From Buchnera aphidicola (Astegopteryx bambusae) (lineage in GTDB: Bacteria; Pseudomonadota; Gammaproteobacteria; Enterobacterales; Enterobacteriaceae): a stretch of DNA of 64,000 nucleotides. How positions within the stretch are numbered: position 1 is the stretch's first letter; each line of letters starts with the position of its first letter. The notes beneath the pieces were generated by a model that was given only the letters and a program-made list of their open reading frames with translations, did no database searches and was not told where the DNA came from. The stretch spans positions 248,001-312,000 of the forward strand of contig NZ_CP134985.1 of the NCBI RefSeq assembly GCF_039365365.1. The letters run 5' to 3'. Of this stretch, positions 8,149 to 18,414 are shown one piece after another. A program made the position numbers and the translations under genes.

Positions 8149-9582
8149 ATGTTTAAAAATATTTTTTCTAATCTCCAAAAAATAGGAAAATCTTTAATGC
8201 TTCCTATATCAGTTTTGCCAATTGCAGGAATATTGTTGGGTATAGGATCAGCTCATTTTTCAATAATGCCTAAATTAATGTCAGATATAATGATTGAATC
8301 AGGAAGTTCAATATTTAAAAATATGCCTTTAATTTTTTCTATTGGAATATCATTAGGATTTACAAAAAATGACGGTGTAGCAGCTTTGGCGTCTGTTATT
8401 TCATATGAAATAATGTCAAAAACGTTTTCTGTTGCTTTACCTATTTTTGCAAATTTTAATTATATTTTAGAAGAAAAACAAACCAATTTAATAGACACAG
8501 GAATTTTGGGCGGAATTTTGTCAGGAGCATTATCAGCATATTTGTTTAATGTATTTTATAAAATAAATCTACCAGAATATTTAGGATTTTTTACAGGTAA
8601 AAGATTCATACCAATAATATCAGGATTATCTTCAATAATATTAGGTATATTTTTATCATTAATTTGGCCGCCAATAGGAAAAATAATACAACATTTTTCA
8701 AAATGGGCTGCATATCAAAATCCATTGTTAGCATTTTTTATATATGGTTCTGTAGAAAGAGCGTTAATACCTTTAGGATTACATCATATATGGAACGTAC
8801 CATTTCAGATGCAAGTAGGTGAATATATAAATAGTTCTGGACAAATTTTTCATGGAGACATAGCAAGATATATGGCTGGTGATCCAACAGCTGGAAAATT
8901 GTCTGGAGGATTTTTATTTAAAATGTATGGATTACCTGGAGCAGCAATAGCAATATGGCATTGTTCCAAAAAAGAAAATAAGAAGAAAATAGGAAGCTTA
9001 ATGTTATCAGCTCTTTTAACTTCTTTTATAACTGGAATAACAGAACCAATTGAATTTGCGTTTATGATAACTGCTCCTATATTATATATAGTACATTCTA
9101 TTTTATCAGGATTAGCTTTTCCAATATGTATATTATTAAATATGAGAGCTGGAGCAAGTTTTTCTCATGGAATTATTGACTTTATGATATTAAGTAGCAA
9201 TAGTAATAATATTTTATTTTTTCCAATTATAGGAATATTTTATGGTATAATATATTATTTTACATTCTTTATACTAATAAAATTGTTAAATTTAAATACT
9301 CCGGGTAGAGAAAAAAATATACAAAAAATTTCAAAAGAAAAAAATATAATACCAAAATTAATACATTATTTAGGAGGAGAAAAAAATATTGCTAATTTAG
9401 ATGCATGTATAACAAGATTAAGAATAACTGTAATTAATAAAACTAAAGTAGATACAGAAAAAATAAAAAGTTTAGGAGCTTCTGCAGTAATAATTTCCGG
9501 TTCTGGTGTGCAAGCAATTTTTGGAACAAAATCAGATAATTTAAAAACTGATATGGAAGAATATTTAAAAAATAAAAAATAA
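8149..9582 (+). CDS. ptsG: PTS glucose-specific EIICB component
   Basis: 477 residues, the same length as E. coli PtsG. Residues 1-380 form the multi-pass membrane IIC domain, including '[14 protein letters not shown]' and the glucose-site segment '[10 protein letters not shown]'. A linker ('LNTPGRE') leads to the IIB domain with the phosphorylated C420 in 'LDACITRLR'. It imports glucose and phosphorylates it with HPr and IIA-Glc. This is among the best conserved and least lysine-rich proteins of the window, suggesting strong purifying selection on host-sugar uptake. It is followed by a hairpin at 9618. Confidence 0.95.
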   Translation: MFKNIFSNLQKIGKSLMLPISVLPIAGILLGIGSAHFSIMPKLMSDIMIESGSSIFKNMPLIFSIGISLGFTKNDGVAALASVISYEIMSKTFSVALPIFANFNYILEEKQTNLIDTGILGGILSGALSAYLFNVFYKINLPEYLGFFTGKRFIPIISGLSSIILGIFLSLIWPPIGKIIQHFSKWAAYQNPLLAFFIYGSVERALIPLGLHHIWNVPFQMQVGEYINSSGQIFHGDIARYMAGDPTAGKLSGGFLFKMYGLPGAAIAIWHCSKKENKKKIGSLMLSALLTSFITGITEPIEFAFMITAPILYIVHSILSGLAFPICILLNMRAGASFSHGIIDFMILSSNSNNILFFPIIGIFYGIIYYFTFFILIKLLNLNTPGREKNIQKISKEKNIIPKLIHYLGGEKNIANLDACITRLRITVINKTKVDTEKIKSLGASAVIISGSGVQAIFGTKSDNLKTDMEEYLKNKK

Positions 9583-9617
9583 CCACATCAAAGAAATATT
9601 TAAAATATTAAAAAATG

Positions 9618-9634
9618 GTGGGTTAATAACCCAC
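9618..9634 (+). terminator. Hairpin after ptsG, probable terminator
   Basis: A perfect 7-bp stem GTGGGTT / AACCCAC with a 3-nt loop lies 35 bp after the ptsG stop. The following plus-strand sequence is AT-rich but lacks a clean T run (the T run is on the other strand), so termination efficiency is uncertain. Confidence 0.6.
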
Positions 9635-9676
9635 AAAATTATAAATTAAAAAAAATATAAAATAAATAGGTAAAAT

Positions 9677-10024
9677 ATGAAAAAAAAAAACATTTTTTAT
9701 AAAATAATAAATAAAAAAATACCATCTAAAATAATATATCAAGATAAAGAGATAACTGCATTTGAAGATATCAATCCTCAATCACCAATACATATTTTAA
9801 TAGTACCTAACAAGAGAATAAAATCTATAAATGAAATAAATGAAAAAAATAAAAATATAATAGGAAATATGATATCTGCATCAGTAAAAATAGCAAAAAA
9901 ATTAAAATTTGCAAAAAATGGATATAGAATAGTAATAAATTGCAATAAACATGGAAGACAAACAGTACAACATTTGCATATACATTTATTAGGCGGAAAA
10001 ATGCTAGGAAAAAAATTTAATTAA
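9677..10024 (+). CDS. hinT: HIT-family purine nucleoside phosphoramidase HinT (YcfF)
   Basis: 115 residues, HIT superfamily. The triad H99-L-H101-I-H103 sits in 'VQHLHIHLLGGK', and the upstream 'HILIVPNKRI' and 'FEDINPQSPIH' segments match HinT. It hydrolyses AMP-lysine and aminoacyl-adenylates in vitro. It follows ptsG as in E. coli (ycfF). A GGT-type weak Shine-Dalgarno precedes the ATG. The end is convergent with asnS, 12 bp away. Confidence 0.92.
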   Translation: MKKKNIFYKIINKKIPSKIIYQDKEITAFEDINPQSPIHILIVPNKRIKSINEINEKNKNIIGNMISASVKIAKKLKFAKNGYRIVINCNKHGRQTVQHLHIHLLGGKMLGKKFN

Positions 10025-10036
10025 AAACAAATAAAA

Positions 10037-11410
10037 TTAATAATCAAATTTTCCAAGAGTTTTAGGAAAAGGTGATGCTTCTCTAATATTATCCAATCCT
10101 ATTATATAACACAATAATCTTTCAAACCCCACACCAAATCCTGAATGAAAAGATGTACCATATTTTCTTAAATCTCTATACCACCAATACTTTTTTTTAT
10201 TTAAATTAAATTCTAAAAATTTTTTATCTAAAAATTTTAATCTTTCTTCTCTTTGAGATCCCCCTATAACTTCTCCTACTTTAGGTAAAAAAATATCCAT
10301 AGAAGCAACTGTTATGTTGTCAGAATTATTCCTCATATAAAAAGCTTTTAAATTTCTTGGAAAATTTTTTATTATTACAGGTTTTTTGAAATATTTGTTA
10401 ACAATATATTTTTCTTGATCAGAAGATATATCTTCTCCAAAAGAAATTGACTTTCCTAATTTGTTTAACAATTTAATAACATCTTTATAATCTATTTCTG
10501 CAAAATTTAGTGTCATTAAATCTTTTAAATTATTAATTATATTTTTATTAAAACTTTTTTCTAAAAATTTTATTTCAGAATAACAATTTTTAAAAATATA
10601 TTTAGATATATGTTGTAAAATATTTTTAGATAACAAAATTATTTTTTTTAAATCATAGAAATATGCTTCTACTTCTAACATCCAAAATTCAGATAAGTGT
10701 ATTTTAGTATTTGAATTTTCAGATCTAAATACTGGTCCAAATGTATATACTTTAGATAAAGCAGAAGCATAAGTTTCTAAAGTAAGTTGCCCCGAAACAG
10801 TCAAAAAATAATTAAAAAAAAATTTTTTCTTTTTTAAAGATTTATTGTTGTCTTTACAAAAATCGTATGGATAAACTTTAAACATAGCACCTGAACCTTC
10901 AGTATTTAATCCAGTTATAATAGGTGTAGGAACCCATACAAAATTTTCTTTACAAAAAAAATTGTTTATTGCATTAAACAAACTATTTCTGATTCTAGAC
11001 ACAGATCCAAAAAATTTTGTTCTTGGTCGTAAATGTGAAAATTTTCTTAAATATTCAAAAGTATGTTTTTTCAAAGAAATAGGATACTTATCTGGATGTT
11101 TTACAAAACCAAAAACTTTTAATTTTTTAGATATAAGTTCATATTTTTGTTCTTTTCTGTTAGAAAATATTAAAGTTCCAATAACATATATTGAACATCC
11201 ACTAGTTAATTTTGTTATTTTATTTTTATAATTACTTAAATATGGTTTAACCACAATTTGCAATATATTTGCGCAAGATCCATCAAAAATATCTATAAAA
11301 GATATTCCTATACTAGAATCTCTTTTACTTCTAACCCAGCCATAAATCTTTATTTCTGTATTTATTTTTATTTTATTATCAAATATATCTTTTATAGAAA
11401 AAGTTTTCAT
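10037..11410 (-). CDS. asnS: Asparaginyl-tRNA synthetase
   Basis: 457 residues from the ATG at 11408-11410 (E. coli 466). A class IIb enzyme. The OB-fold anticodon domain includes 'IYGWVRSKRDS..GISFIDIFDGS'; catalytic motif 2 is 'GPVFRSENSNT' and motif 3 'GFGVGFERLL'. The frame is open nine codons further upstream, but the E. coli alignment starts at 'MKTFSIKDI', so the shorter form is chosen. Internal stretches such as 'SLKKKKFFFNYF' replace less A/T-rich E. coli sequence. The gene is transcribed toward hinT with no hairpin between. Confidence 0.95.
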   Translation of the reverse strand: MKTFSIKDIFDNKIKINTEIKIYGWVRSKRDSSIGISFIDIFDGSCANILQIVVKPYLSNYKNKITKLTSGCSIYVIGTLIFSNRKEQKYELISKKLKVFGFVKHPDKYPISLKKHTFEYLRKFSHLRPRTKFFGSVSRIRNSLFNAINNFFCKENFVWVPTPIITGLNTEGSGAMFKVYPYDFCKDNNKSLKKKKFFFNYFLTVSGQLTLETYASALSKVYTFGPVFRSENSNTKIHLSEFWMLEVEAYFYDLKKIILLSKNILQHISKYIFKNCYSEIKFLEKSFNKNIINNLKDLMTLNFAEIDYKDVIKLLNKLGKSISFGEDISSDQEKYIVNKYFKKPVIIKNFPRNLKAFYMRNNSDNITVASMDIFLPKVGEVIGGSQREERLKFLDKKFLEFNLNKKKYWWYRDLRKYGTSFHSGFGVGFERLLCYIIGLDNIREASPFPKTLGKFDY

Positions 11411-11543
11411 TATAATATACCAATATAATATGTACAAAATATTTTAAAAAATATTAAAAATTTTAAAATAAAAAAATATATTAGAATTTTCATAAAATAA
11501 AATTTTAATAAAATAAATATATTGCTAAATTTTTTATAAAAAA

Positions 11544-14387
11544 TTATAAATTTTTGATTTTTTCTATAATTTTTATAATTTTTTTATTTAAGTAAATAAG
11601 TTTATTTTTATCAAACATTATAATATTTTTTGGAGCATTTTTTATAAAATTTTTATTAAAAAGTTTATTTTTCAAAATATTTATTTTAAATTTTATTTTA
11701 TTTATTTTATTTATATTATCTTTTATATTTAAATTCTTATTATATTTTTTTTTTGAAATAATAACAATCACTATTTCATCTAAAACCTTAATAAAAAATT
11801 TTTTATAAACATTAATATTATCTATAATTTTTAAATTACTAAGATTAGCCATTTTTATTAAAAAATACATATTTTCAAAAAAAAATTTTTTTATAAAAAT
11901 ATTATTAAACTTTATAGCTATAGAAATTTTTTTAGAAAAATTAATTTTTATTTTATTTCTTATAGATCTAATTGACATTAAAAATTTTTTTATAACATTA
12001 ATATAAAAAATTAATTTTTTATCAACACAGTCTTTTTTATAATTAGGAAATTCTTTTAACAAAATACTTTTATACACTGAATCAGTCAAAGATTTCATAT
12101 TTTGCCAAATTGATTCAGTTATAAATGGAATAATAGGATGTGCAGCAATTAATATAAGCTCAAAAATCTTTATTAAATTGTGTTTAGCATATAAAATATA
12201 TTTTTTAGAAAAAAACTTGAAAACTATTTTTAAAAATTCTAAATACCAATTACAAAAATTATTCCAAATAAAATCATATAAACACTTAGAAGCTTTATCA
12301 AATCTAAAATTTTCTAAATAATACCTATATTTTTTTATCATAATGTTATATTCAGAAATTATCCAGATATCTATTATATTAAATTTTTTAAAAAAAAATT
12401 TTTTTTTCACATCTTTACAAGACACATTTGTAAATATAAAAATACTAATGTTCCAAATTTTGTTACAAAAATTTTTATATCCTTTTAATATTTTCATATC
12501 CCAATTTATATTTCTTGTAGGACTAGACAAAGAAGACAAAGTAAATCTTATAGCATCAGTACCATAAGAATCAATACCATTAGGAAATTTTTTTTTTGTA
12601 ATAGAAATAATTTTATTTTTCATAGAATTTTTAAACATACCAACAGTTCTTTTTTTTAATAATTTTTCTAAAGAAATTCCATCAATTATATCAATTGGAT
12701 CTATTACATTTCCTTTAGATTTGGACATTTTTTTACCTAACTCATCTCGTATTAATCCAGTAATATAAACCTTTTTAAAAGGTATTTGTACTGGAAATCT
12801 TTTATCTCCTTTTAACAATACTAAAGTAAGCATAATCATTCTAGATATCCAGAAAAAAATTATATCAAATCCACTTACCAATACATCAGTAGGATGAAAC
12901 ATTTTTAATAAACTATCTTCTTTCGGCCATCCTAATGATGAAAAAGATAATATAGCAGAAGAAAACCAAGTATCTAAAACATCATTTTCTTTTTTTAAAA
13001 AAAATTTTTTTGATAAACAATATTTTTTCCTAATTTTTGTTTCATTTATTCCTATATATTCTTTACCATATTTATCATACCATATAGGTATTCTATGGCC
13101 CCATAACAACTGTCTAGATATACACCAATCATCTATATTTTTCATCCAAGAAAAAAAAATATTTTTATAACTATCTGGTATAAATTTTATTGTTCCACTT
13201 TTTACTAATTGGAATGCTGTTTGAGAAATTTTTTTAACTTTTAAAAACCATTGATTTGTTATTCTAGGTTCTATTATTGATCCAGTTCTATCACCAACAC
13301 AAATTTTTATTTTAGTTTTTAAAACTTTTTTTAACATATTATTTTTTTTTAAAAAATTTATAATCTTTTTCCTAGCATCAATTATATTTAAATTTTTTAA
13401 AAATTTAGGAGAATTTTCTTTTTTAGTACAATTTTTTGAATATATTATAAACTTGTCAGAAATTCTTCCTGATTTCGTGAAAATATTTATTAACGGTAAT
13501 TCATTACAATTAGCAATTTTATAGTCATTAAAATCATGTGCTGGAGTTATTTTAACACATCCAGTACCTTTTTTTTTATCTATTCTTATGTCTGATATGA
13601 TTTTAACAATTCTGTTAACTATTGGAATTAAAACATATTTACCTATTAAGTTTTTATATCTATTATCGTCTGGATTTATAGCAACAGCAACATCTCCTAA
13701 CAATGTTTCAGGTCTAGTTGTCGCAATAACTATATAGTTTTTCTTATTATTAAAAAAATTTTTATTTACAAAATAATATTTTATATACCACATAAATCCA
13801 TTACAAAATTTTTTTTCTATCTCTATGTCTGATATAACGCTTTTACAGCTGAAATCCCAATTCACTAAAGATTTTTTTTTATATATAAGTTTTTTTTTAA
13901 ATAATTTAATAAAAGCAAATCTAACAGAATATGACATTTTTTTATCTAAAGTAAAGCACATTCTATTCCAATTTACAGAACTTCCTAATCTTTTTATTTG
14001 TGCACAAATTTTTTTGCACATCTTGTTTTTCCATTTCCATATGGTTTCTAAAAATTTTTTTTTAGAAAAATTGTTTTTATCAATTTCTATATTTGATATT
14101 AAATGATTTTTTACAACTATTTGTGTTGCTATTCCAGCATGATCTATCCCTGGCTGCCATAATATATTTTTTCCATTCATTTTATTATATCTTATTATAA
14201 TATCCATAATAGTATGCTGAAATGCATGACCCATATGTAAGTTTCCAGTTATATTAGGAGGGGGCATTAGTATACAAAAATTGTTTTTACAATTTTTCTT
14301 ATATTCAAAATAACCATTTTTTTCCCAAAAATTATATAATACTTTTTCTATTTTTTTATGATTATAATTCTTTTTCATATTTTTCAT
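11544..14387 (-). CDS. valS: Valyl-tRNA synthetase
   Basis: 947 residues (E. coli 951). A class Ia enzyme with 'PPPNITGNLHMGHAF' (HIGH motif), the CP1 editing domain containing 'TTRPETLLGDVAVAINP', and KMSKS in 'KKMSKSKGNVIDP'. The C-terminal coiled-coil arm is present but very Lys/Ile/Asn-rich. A second ATG three codons in (14378) matches the E. coli start better (MKKNYNH against MEKTYNP); neither has a clear Shine-Dalgarno. In E. coli the upstream operon neighbours are pepA and holC; here 513 bp without a gene precede it. Confidence 0.96.
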   Translation of the reverse strand: MKNMKKNYNHKKIEKVLYNFWEKNGYFEYKKNCKNNFCILMPPPNITGNLHMGHAFQHTIMDIIIRYNKMNGKNILWQPGIDHAGIATQIVVKNHLISNIEIDKNNFSKKKFLETIWKWKNKMCKKICAQIKRLGSSVNWNRMCFTLDKKMSYSVRFAFIKLFKKKLIYKKKSLVNWDFSCKSVISDIEIEKKFCNGFMWYIKYYFVNKNFFNNKKNYIVIATTRPETLLGDVAVAINPDDNRYKNLIGKYVLIPIVNRIVKIISDIRIDKKKGTGCVKITPAHDFNDYKIANCNELPLINIFTKSGRISDKFIIYSKNCTKKENSPKFLKNLNIIDARKKIINFLKKNNMLKKVLKTKIKICVGDRTGSIIEPRITNQWFLKVKKISQTAFQLVKSGTIKFIPDSYKNIFFSWMKNIDDWCISRQLLWGHRIPIWYDKYGKEYIGINETKIRKKYCLSKKFFLKKENDVLDTWFSSAILSFSSLGWPKEDSLLKMFHPTDVLVSGFDIIFFWISRMIMLTLVLLKGDKRFPVQIPFKKVYITGLIRDELGKKMSKSKGNVIDPIDIIDGISLEKLLKKRTVGMFKNSMKNKIISITKKKFPNGIDSYGTDAIRFTLSSLSSPTRNINWDMKILKGYKNFCNKIWNISIFIFTNVSCKDVKKKFFFKKFNIIDIWIISEYNIMIKKYRYYLENFRFDKASKCLYDFIWNNFCNWYLEFLKIVFKFFSKKYILYAKHNLIKIFELILIAAHPIIPFITESIWQNMKSLTDSVYKSILLKEFPNYKKDCVDKKLIFYINVIKKFLMSIRSIRNKIKINFSKKISIAIKFNNIFIKKFFFENMYFLIKMANLSNLKIIDNINVYKKFFIKVLDEIVIVIISKKKYNKNLNIKDNINKINKIKFKINILKNKLFNKNFIKNAPKNIIMFDKNKLIYLNKKIIKIIEKIKNL

Positions 14388-14525
14388 TGTAAAATTTATT
14401 TATTATAAATATTTTAAAAACATTAATTTTTTAATACTAATTAAAAAATAAGATATAAAAATTTTTATTAAAAAAATTTATAATACACAAGTAAAGATAT
14501 TTATAATATAATATTATATTAAAAA

Positions 14526-14570
14526 AATAACTAAAATTTTTATTAAAAATTAATAAAATTTTTAGTTATT
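14526..14570. repeat. 21-bp inverted repeat, 3-nt loop
   Basis: The arms 14526-14546 and 14550-14570 are complementary at 20 of 21 positions, with loop AAA at 14547-14549. The stem is entirely A/T except for one C-G pair. On the minus strand the hairpin is followed by a T-rich run, which fits a terminator for a former minus-strand gene, but this is inference. Confidence 0.7.
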
Positions 14571-14797
14571 TTACATACAATATCATAAAACTAATGTATA
14601 TTTAAGCTTAACAATAAAAAATTTAAAATAAAAATATATTTATGTATATAATTTTTATTATTAAATAATAATATGTATATTCAAAAGTTTTTTAAAAAAA
14701 ATATAAAAATTTTTAAAAATAATTAACAAATAAAAATAAATTTGTTATTATTATATAAAAATAAAATAATAGGAAATTAAAAAATGGAAATGCTTTA

Positions 14798-14865
14798 TAT
14801 AAAAGTATTTGTAGTTTTAATGAGAATGCTTTGCTAAAATTTTTTATAAAAAAAATACTTCTATA
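14798..14865. repeat. Imperfect inverted repeat upstream of argI, overlapping a 17-codon ORF
   Basis: Arms 14798-14810 and 14853-14865 match at 12 of 13 positions and enclose a 42-nt loop. A small open frame (ATG 14784, TAA 14835-14837; peptide MEMLYIKVFVVLMRMLC) preceded by AGGAAAT spans the left arm. This resembles a leader-peptide arrangement but has no arginine or other codon run. It may equally be chance. Confidence 0.35.
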
Positions 14866-14900
14866 AAATTAGATACTAAAATTAAAAAATATTATATATT

Positions 14901-15923
14901 ATGAAAAATTCATTATATAAAAAAAGTTTATTATCTTTAAAAGATATAAATAAAAATGAAATAAAAAAAATATTATTATTATCAAAAAAGTTAAAATATT
15001 TAAAAAAAATAAATAAACAAAAATCTTTTTTAAATGGTAAAAAAATAGTTTCAATATTTGAATTAAATTCTACAAGAACTAGATGTGCATTTGAAATATC
15101 TGCATTTGATCAAAAAATAAATATTACAAATTTAGATGTTAAAAATACGCATATGGGCGAAAAAGAATCTATAGAAGATACAATAAAAATCTTTAACTGT
15201 ATGTATGATGCTATACAATATAGAGGTCCAAGTCATAAAATAATAAAAGAAATAAAAAAATATTCTACAATTCCTGTATGGAATGCGTTAACAGATAAGT
15301 ATCATCCAATACAAATACTTTCAGATTTGTTAACAATATCAGAATATTCTAAATATAAAGAAAATTTTTCTAAAATAAATTTAGCATATATAGGAGATTG
15401 TAAAAATAATATAGCAAACACTATTTTAGAAGCATCTAATATTTTAGATATTAAAATAAATATGATATCTAACAAAAAATTTTTACCAAGTAAAAAAGAA
15501 ATTAACTATATTATTAATAGTAAAAAAAATAAACACACAAAAATATTTTGTACGGAAGATAAAGAAAAAGGATTGAAAAATATAGATTTTATATATACTG
15601 ATACTTGGTTATCAATGAATCAAAATTTTCGTGAATTAGATAAAAAAATTAAATTATTAAAAAAATATCAAGTAAACAAAAATTTATTAGAAAAAACAAA
15701 AAATCAAGATATAAAAATACTACATTGCATGCCTGCTATACATGATGAAAAAACAGAATTATCCAAAAAAATTTTTAAAAAATTCAATATTAAAAATGGA
15801 TTAGAAATAACAGATGATGTATTTAATTCTAAAAATAGCTTAATATTTGAACAAGTAAAAAATAAAATATATGTTATACAAGCAATAATGATATTAAGTT
15901 TAAAAAAAAGTGTAATATTTTAA
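14901..15923 (+). CDS. argI: Ornithine carbamoyltransferase
   Basis: 340 residues (E. coli 334). It makes citrulline from ornithine and carbamoyl phosphate in arginine synthesis, an essential amino acid supplied to the host. The carbamoyl-phosphate motif STRTR is at 57-61 and HCMPA at 275-279, with C276 the ornithine-site cysteine. 'YHPIQIL' replaces the usual 'HPTQ', and the 'SMG' ornithine loop reads SMN at 238-240; both are variants of conserved binding loops. The paralogue argF cannot be excluded by name, but one OTCase is the rule in Buchnera. Preceded by a gap containing inverted repeats and followed by ridA. Confidence 0.93.
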   Translation: MKNSLYKKSLLSLKDINKNEIKKILLLSKKLKYLKKINKQKSFLNGKKIVSIFELNSTRTRCAFEISAFDQKINITNLDVKNTHMGEKESIEDTIKIFNCMYDAIQYRGPSHKIIKEIKKYSTIPVWNALTDKYHPIQILSDLLTISEYSKYKENFSKINLAYIGDCKNNIANTILEASNILDIKINMISNKKFLPSKKEINYIINSKKNKHTKIFCTEDKEKGLKNIDFIYTDTWLSMNQNFRELDKKIKLLKKYQVNKNLLEKTKNQDIKILHCMPAIHDEKTELSKKIFKKFNIKNGLEITDDVFNSKNSLIFEQVKNKIYVIQAIMILSLKKSVIF

Positions 15924-15978
15924 ATTATTACATTTTTTATTTTATAAAATAAATTTTTTGTAATTGTAAATATATAAT

Positions 15979-16356
15979 ATGAATAATATAAAAAAAAATG
16001 TTGTTAAATCAATAGGGCCATATAGTAGTATATATGAATCAAAAGGAATATTTATGATATCTGGTCAAATTGCTATAAATGAAAAAAATACAAAAATACC
16101 AAAAGATATAATTAAGCAAACTAATATAATATTAAAAAATATAAAAAATATTATAGAAGAAAAAAATTTAAAAATAAAAAATATTGTTAAAACAAATATT
16201 TTTATAAAAGATATAAAAAATATAAAAATTATAAATAAAATATATAAAAGTTTTTTTGAAAAATATACAAAAAAACTTCCTGCAAGAACATGCGTGGAAG
16301 TTTCAAAATTACCTAAAAATTCTGATATAGAAATAGATGCAATAGCAATAAAATAA
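15979..16356 (+). CDS. ridA: 2-iminobutanoate/2-iminopropanoate deaminase RidA (YjgF)
   Basis: 125 residues (E. coli 128). RidA hydrolyses reactive enamine/imine products of PLP enzymes such as threonine dehydratase. The family blocks are seen: 'SIGPYSSIYESKGIFMISGQI' near the N-terminus and 'PARTCVEVSKLP' with the substrate-binding arginine; the C-terminus 'VEIDAIAI'-like segment reads IEIDAIAIK. It lies 55 bp after argI, on the same strand; in E. coli yjgF is also close to argI and pyrBI. A palindromic hairpin follows. Confidence 0.93.
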   Translation: MNNIKKNVVKSIGPYSSIYESKGIFMISGQIAINEKNTKIPKDIIKQTNIILKNIKNIIEEKNLKIKNIVKTNIFIKDIKNIKIINKIYKSFFEKYTKKLPARTCVEVSKLPKNSDIEIDAIAIK

Positions 16357-16359
16357 AAT

Positions 16360-16377
16360 ATGCCACTATAGTGGCAT
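16360..16377. terminator. Palindromic hairpin between convergent ridA and deaD
   Basis: ATGCCACTA / TAGTGGCAT is a perfect 18-bp palindrome placed 4 bp after the ridA stop and 17 bp before the deaD stop. It could act for both converging transcripts. No T run follows on the plus strand, so it is a weak intrinsic terminator or mainly a 3'-end stabilising hairpin. Confidence 0.65.
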
Positions 16378-16393
16378 AATAACATAAAAAATT

Positions 16394-18145
16394 TTAATTA
16401 AATTTATTTTTTCTATAATTAACTATTTTTTTTTTAGAAATATATTTTTTAAAACCTTTTTTTTTAAAATTTTTATTAAATAATTTTTTTTTATAAAAAT
16501 TAGAAATCAATCTAATATTTATATGTTTATTTAAAATTCTAGTATTTTTTAAAGAATTTAAAAAATTATTTTTTTTATTTATATTTTTTGAAATTTCTAA
16601 AGTAGAATAAAAATCAAATAATTTTATATGTCCTATATTGCTGCTATTAATTTTTCCTTCATTTGCTATAGCTCCTACTATATGTCTTACTTCTATTCCA
16701 TCTTTTTTTCCAATACTTATTTTATATAAATCCATATTATATGTTTTTTTTCTGTATTTTATATTATCATGTTTGGAAAAAAATCTTTCTTTAGGTTTTT
16801 TGTTGAAAATTTTTCTATCTATTTTATTATCTTCTTTTATTATAAGAGGTCTATCTTTTTGAGCCATTTTAAACAATGCAGATAATAAAATATCTGAATC
16901 AATTTTCTTTGTAATGTCCATTTTTTTCAATATATTTTTATATATATCTAAATCTTTACTTTTAATTTCTTCTTTAATTTTATTAGTAAAATTTTTTATT
17001 CTATTTTTTGTTAAATTTTTTACATTTGGCAAATCTATTCTTAAAATTTTTATTTTTATAATTCTTTCTATATTATATAACAATCTTCTTTCTCTAGGTT
17101 CGACAAACAACAAAGCTTCACCAAATCTGCCTGCTCTACCAGTTCTTCCTATTCTATGTATGTATGATTCTGCATCCATTGGTATATCATAATTTATTAC
17201 TAAACTTATTCTATCTACGTCTAAACCTCTAGCTGCAACGTCTGTAGCTATTAAAATATCTAATCTACCATCTTTTAATTTCTCTAAAGTTTTTTCTCGT
17301 ATTGACTGATTCATATCTCCATTTAATGCAGAACTATTATATCCATGTTTTTCCAAAATTTCAGAAATTTCAATAGTAGCATTTTTTGTTTTAACAAAAA
17401 TTATAGTAGCAGAAAATTTTTTTATTTCTAAAAATTTTATTAATGCATCAGTTTTTCTTCCATATATTATGCAAAACTTTTGTTTTATATTAGGTCTATT
17501 TTTTATACTAGATTCCAATCTAATTTCTTTCGGAAAATTCATAAATCTTTTTGATATTCTTCTAATTTCATTAGGCATAGTAGCAGAAAAAAGAGCGGTT
17601 TGATGAGATTTAGGAATATTAGACAAAATATTTTCAACATCTTCTATAAATCCCATTCTTAACATTTCATCAGCTTCATCTAAAACTAAGCTACTTAATT
17701 TAGAAAGATTTAACGTTCCTCTTTTTATATGATCTAATAATCTTCCTGGAGTACCTACTATAATTTGAGGTCCTAACTTTAATATTTTTAATTGTAATTC
17801 ATATCTTTGACCTCCATATAAAGCTAAAACATTTATTCCTAAAATATATTTAGAAAATATAGAAAAAAATTTAGATACTTGTATAGCCAATTCTCTAGTA
17901 GGTGTTAAAACAAGAATTTGTGGCATTTTTAAATTTAATTTAATATTGTTCAGTAGAGGTAAAGCAAAAGCAGCTGTTTTCCCACTTCCCGTTTGAGCCA
18001 TTCCTAAAACATCCATACCTTTTAACAAAAAAGGTATACATAATTTTTGAATTGGAGAAGGAGTTAAATATTTCATCTCATTTAATGATTTTACTAAACA
18101 ATCTTTTAATCCTAAAGAAGAAAATGTAAATTTATTATGAGTCAT
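16394..18145 (-). CDS. deaD: ATP-dependent RNA helicase DeaD (CsdA)
   Basis: 583 residues (E. coli 629). All DEAD-box motifs are visible: Q motif 'TPSPIQ', AQTGSGKT at 50-57, PTRELA at 82-87, GG, TPGR, DEAD at 156-159, SAT at 187-189, then '[10 protein letters not shown]' and HRIGRTGR. Beyond about residue 360 a C-terminal RNA-binding extension continues, containing '[32 protein letters not shown]', typical of the CsdA/DbpA fold. DeaD helps 50S assembly and can join a cold-adapted degradosome. It is downstream of pnp on the same strand, as in E. coli, where nlpI lies between; nlpI is absent. Confidence 0.95.
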   Translation of the reverse strand: MTHNKFTFSSLGLKDCLVKSLNEMKYLTPSPIQKLCIPFLLKGMDVLGMAQTGSGKTAAFALPLLNNIKLNLKMPQILVLTPTRELAIQVSKFFSIFSKYILGINVLALYGGQRYELQLKILKLGPQIIVGTPGRLLDHIKRGTLNLSKLSSLVLDEADEMLRMGFIEDVENILSNIPKSHQTALFSATMPNEIRRISKRFMNFPKEIRLESSIKNRPNIKQKFCIIYGRKTDALIKFLEIKKFSATIIFVKTKNATIEISEILEKHGYNSSALNGDMNQSIREKTLEKLKDGRLDILIATDVAARGLDVDRISLVINYDIPMDAESYIHRIGRTGRAGRFGEALLFVEPRERRLLYNIERIIKIKILRIDLPNVKNLTKNRIKNFTNKIKEEIKSKDLDIYKNILKKMDITKKIDSDILLSALFKMAQKDRPLIIKEDNKIDRKIFNKKPKERFFSKHDNIKYRKKTYNMDLYKISIGKKDGIEVRHIVGAIANEGKINSSNIGHIKLFDFYSTLEISKNINKKNNFLNSLKNTRILNKHINIRLISNFYKKKLFNKNFKKKGFKKYISKKKIVNYRKNKFN

Positions 18146-18271
18146 GCAATTATATTATGCCTCTTAATTTACAAATATTATTTATGTTAAACAAAAATAA
18201 TAAATTCTATTTACAATTATTTAAAAAAAATATTTATAAAATTCAATTATGTGAATACAAATAACAAAATA

Positions 18272-18292
18272 GCATACATATTTTATGTAGGC
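18272..18292 (-). terminator. Hairpin between pnp and deaD
   Basis: GCATACATA (18272-18280) and TATGTAGGC (18284-18292) form a 9-bp stem with one mismatch and a 3-nt loop. On the minus strand it lies 123 bp after the pnp stop and is followed by a T-rich run. The remaining part of the 269-bp spacer (18146-18414) shows no frame or RNA gene I recognise. Confidence 0.5.
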
Positions 18293-18414
18293 AAACAATT
18301 TATATTTATAAAATTATATTAAAAAATAAAAAATTTACTAAAAATAAATTAAGTTTAAAAACCGTTAAAAAATAATAAAAATATTAATAAAAAACAAAAA
18401 TAATATTTTATTAA

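Larger units (their letters stand above)
14388..14900. other. 513-bp gene-free gap between divergent valS and argI
   Basis: No conserved reading frame is visible. The gap holds an 18-bp perfect palindrome (14504-14521), a 21-bp inverted repeat (14526-14570) and a second, longer inverted repeat overlapping a 17-codon open frame (14784-14865). In E. coli, and to my recollection in larger Buchnera genomes, pepA lies here upstream of valS, so the gap is probably an erosion scar plus the divergent promoters of valS and argI. No residual PepA motif is recognisable. Confidence 0.6.

Noticed and set aside
11411-11437. Nine-residue N-terminal extension of AsnS
   Set aside because: No match to AsnS upstream of MKTFSIKDI; the internal ATG fits the family start.
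18146-18414. Possible small RNA or nlpI remnant between deaD and pnp
   Set aside because: Only one short imperfect hairpin, best read as a pnp terminator; no tetratricopeptide-like frame remains.
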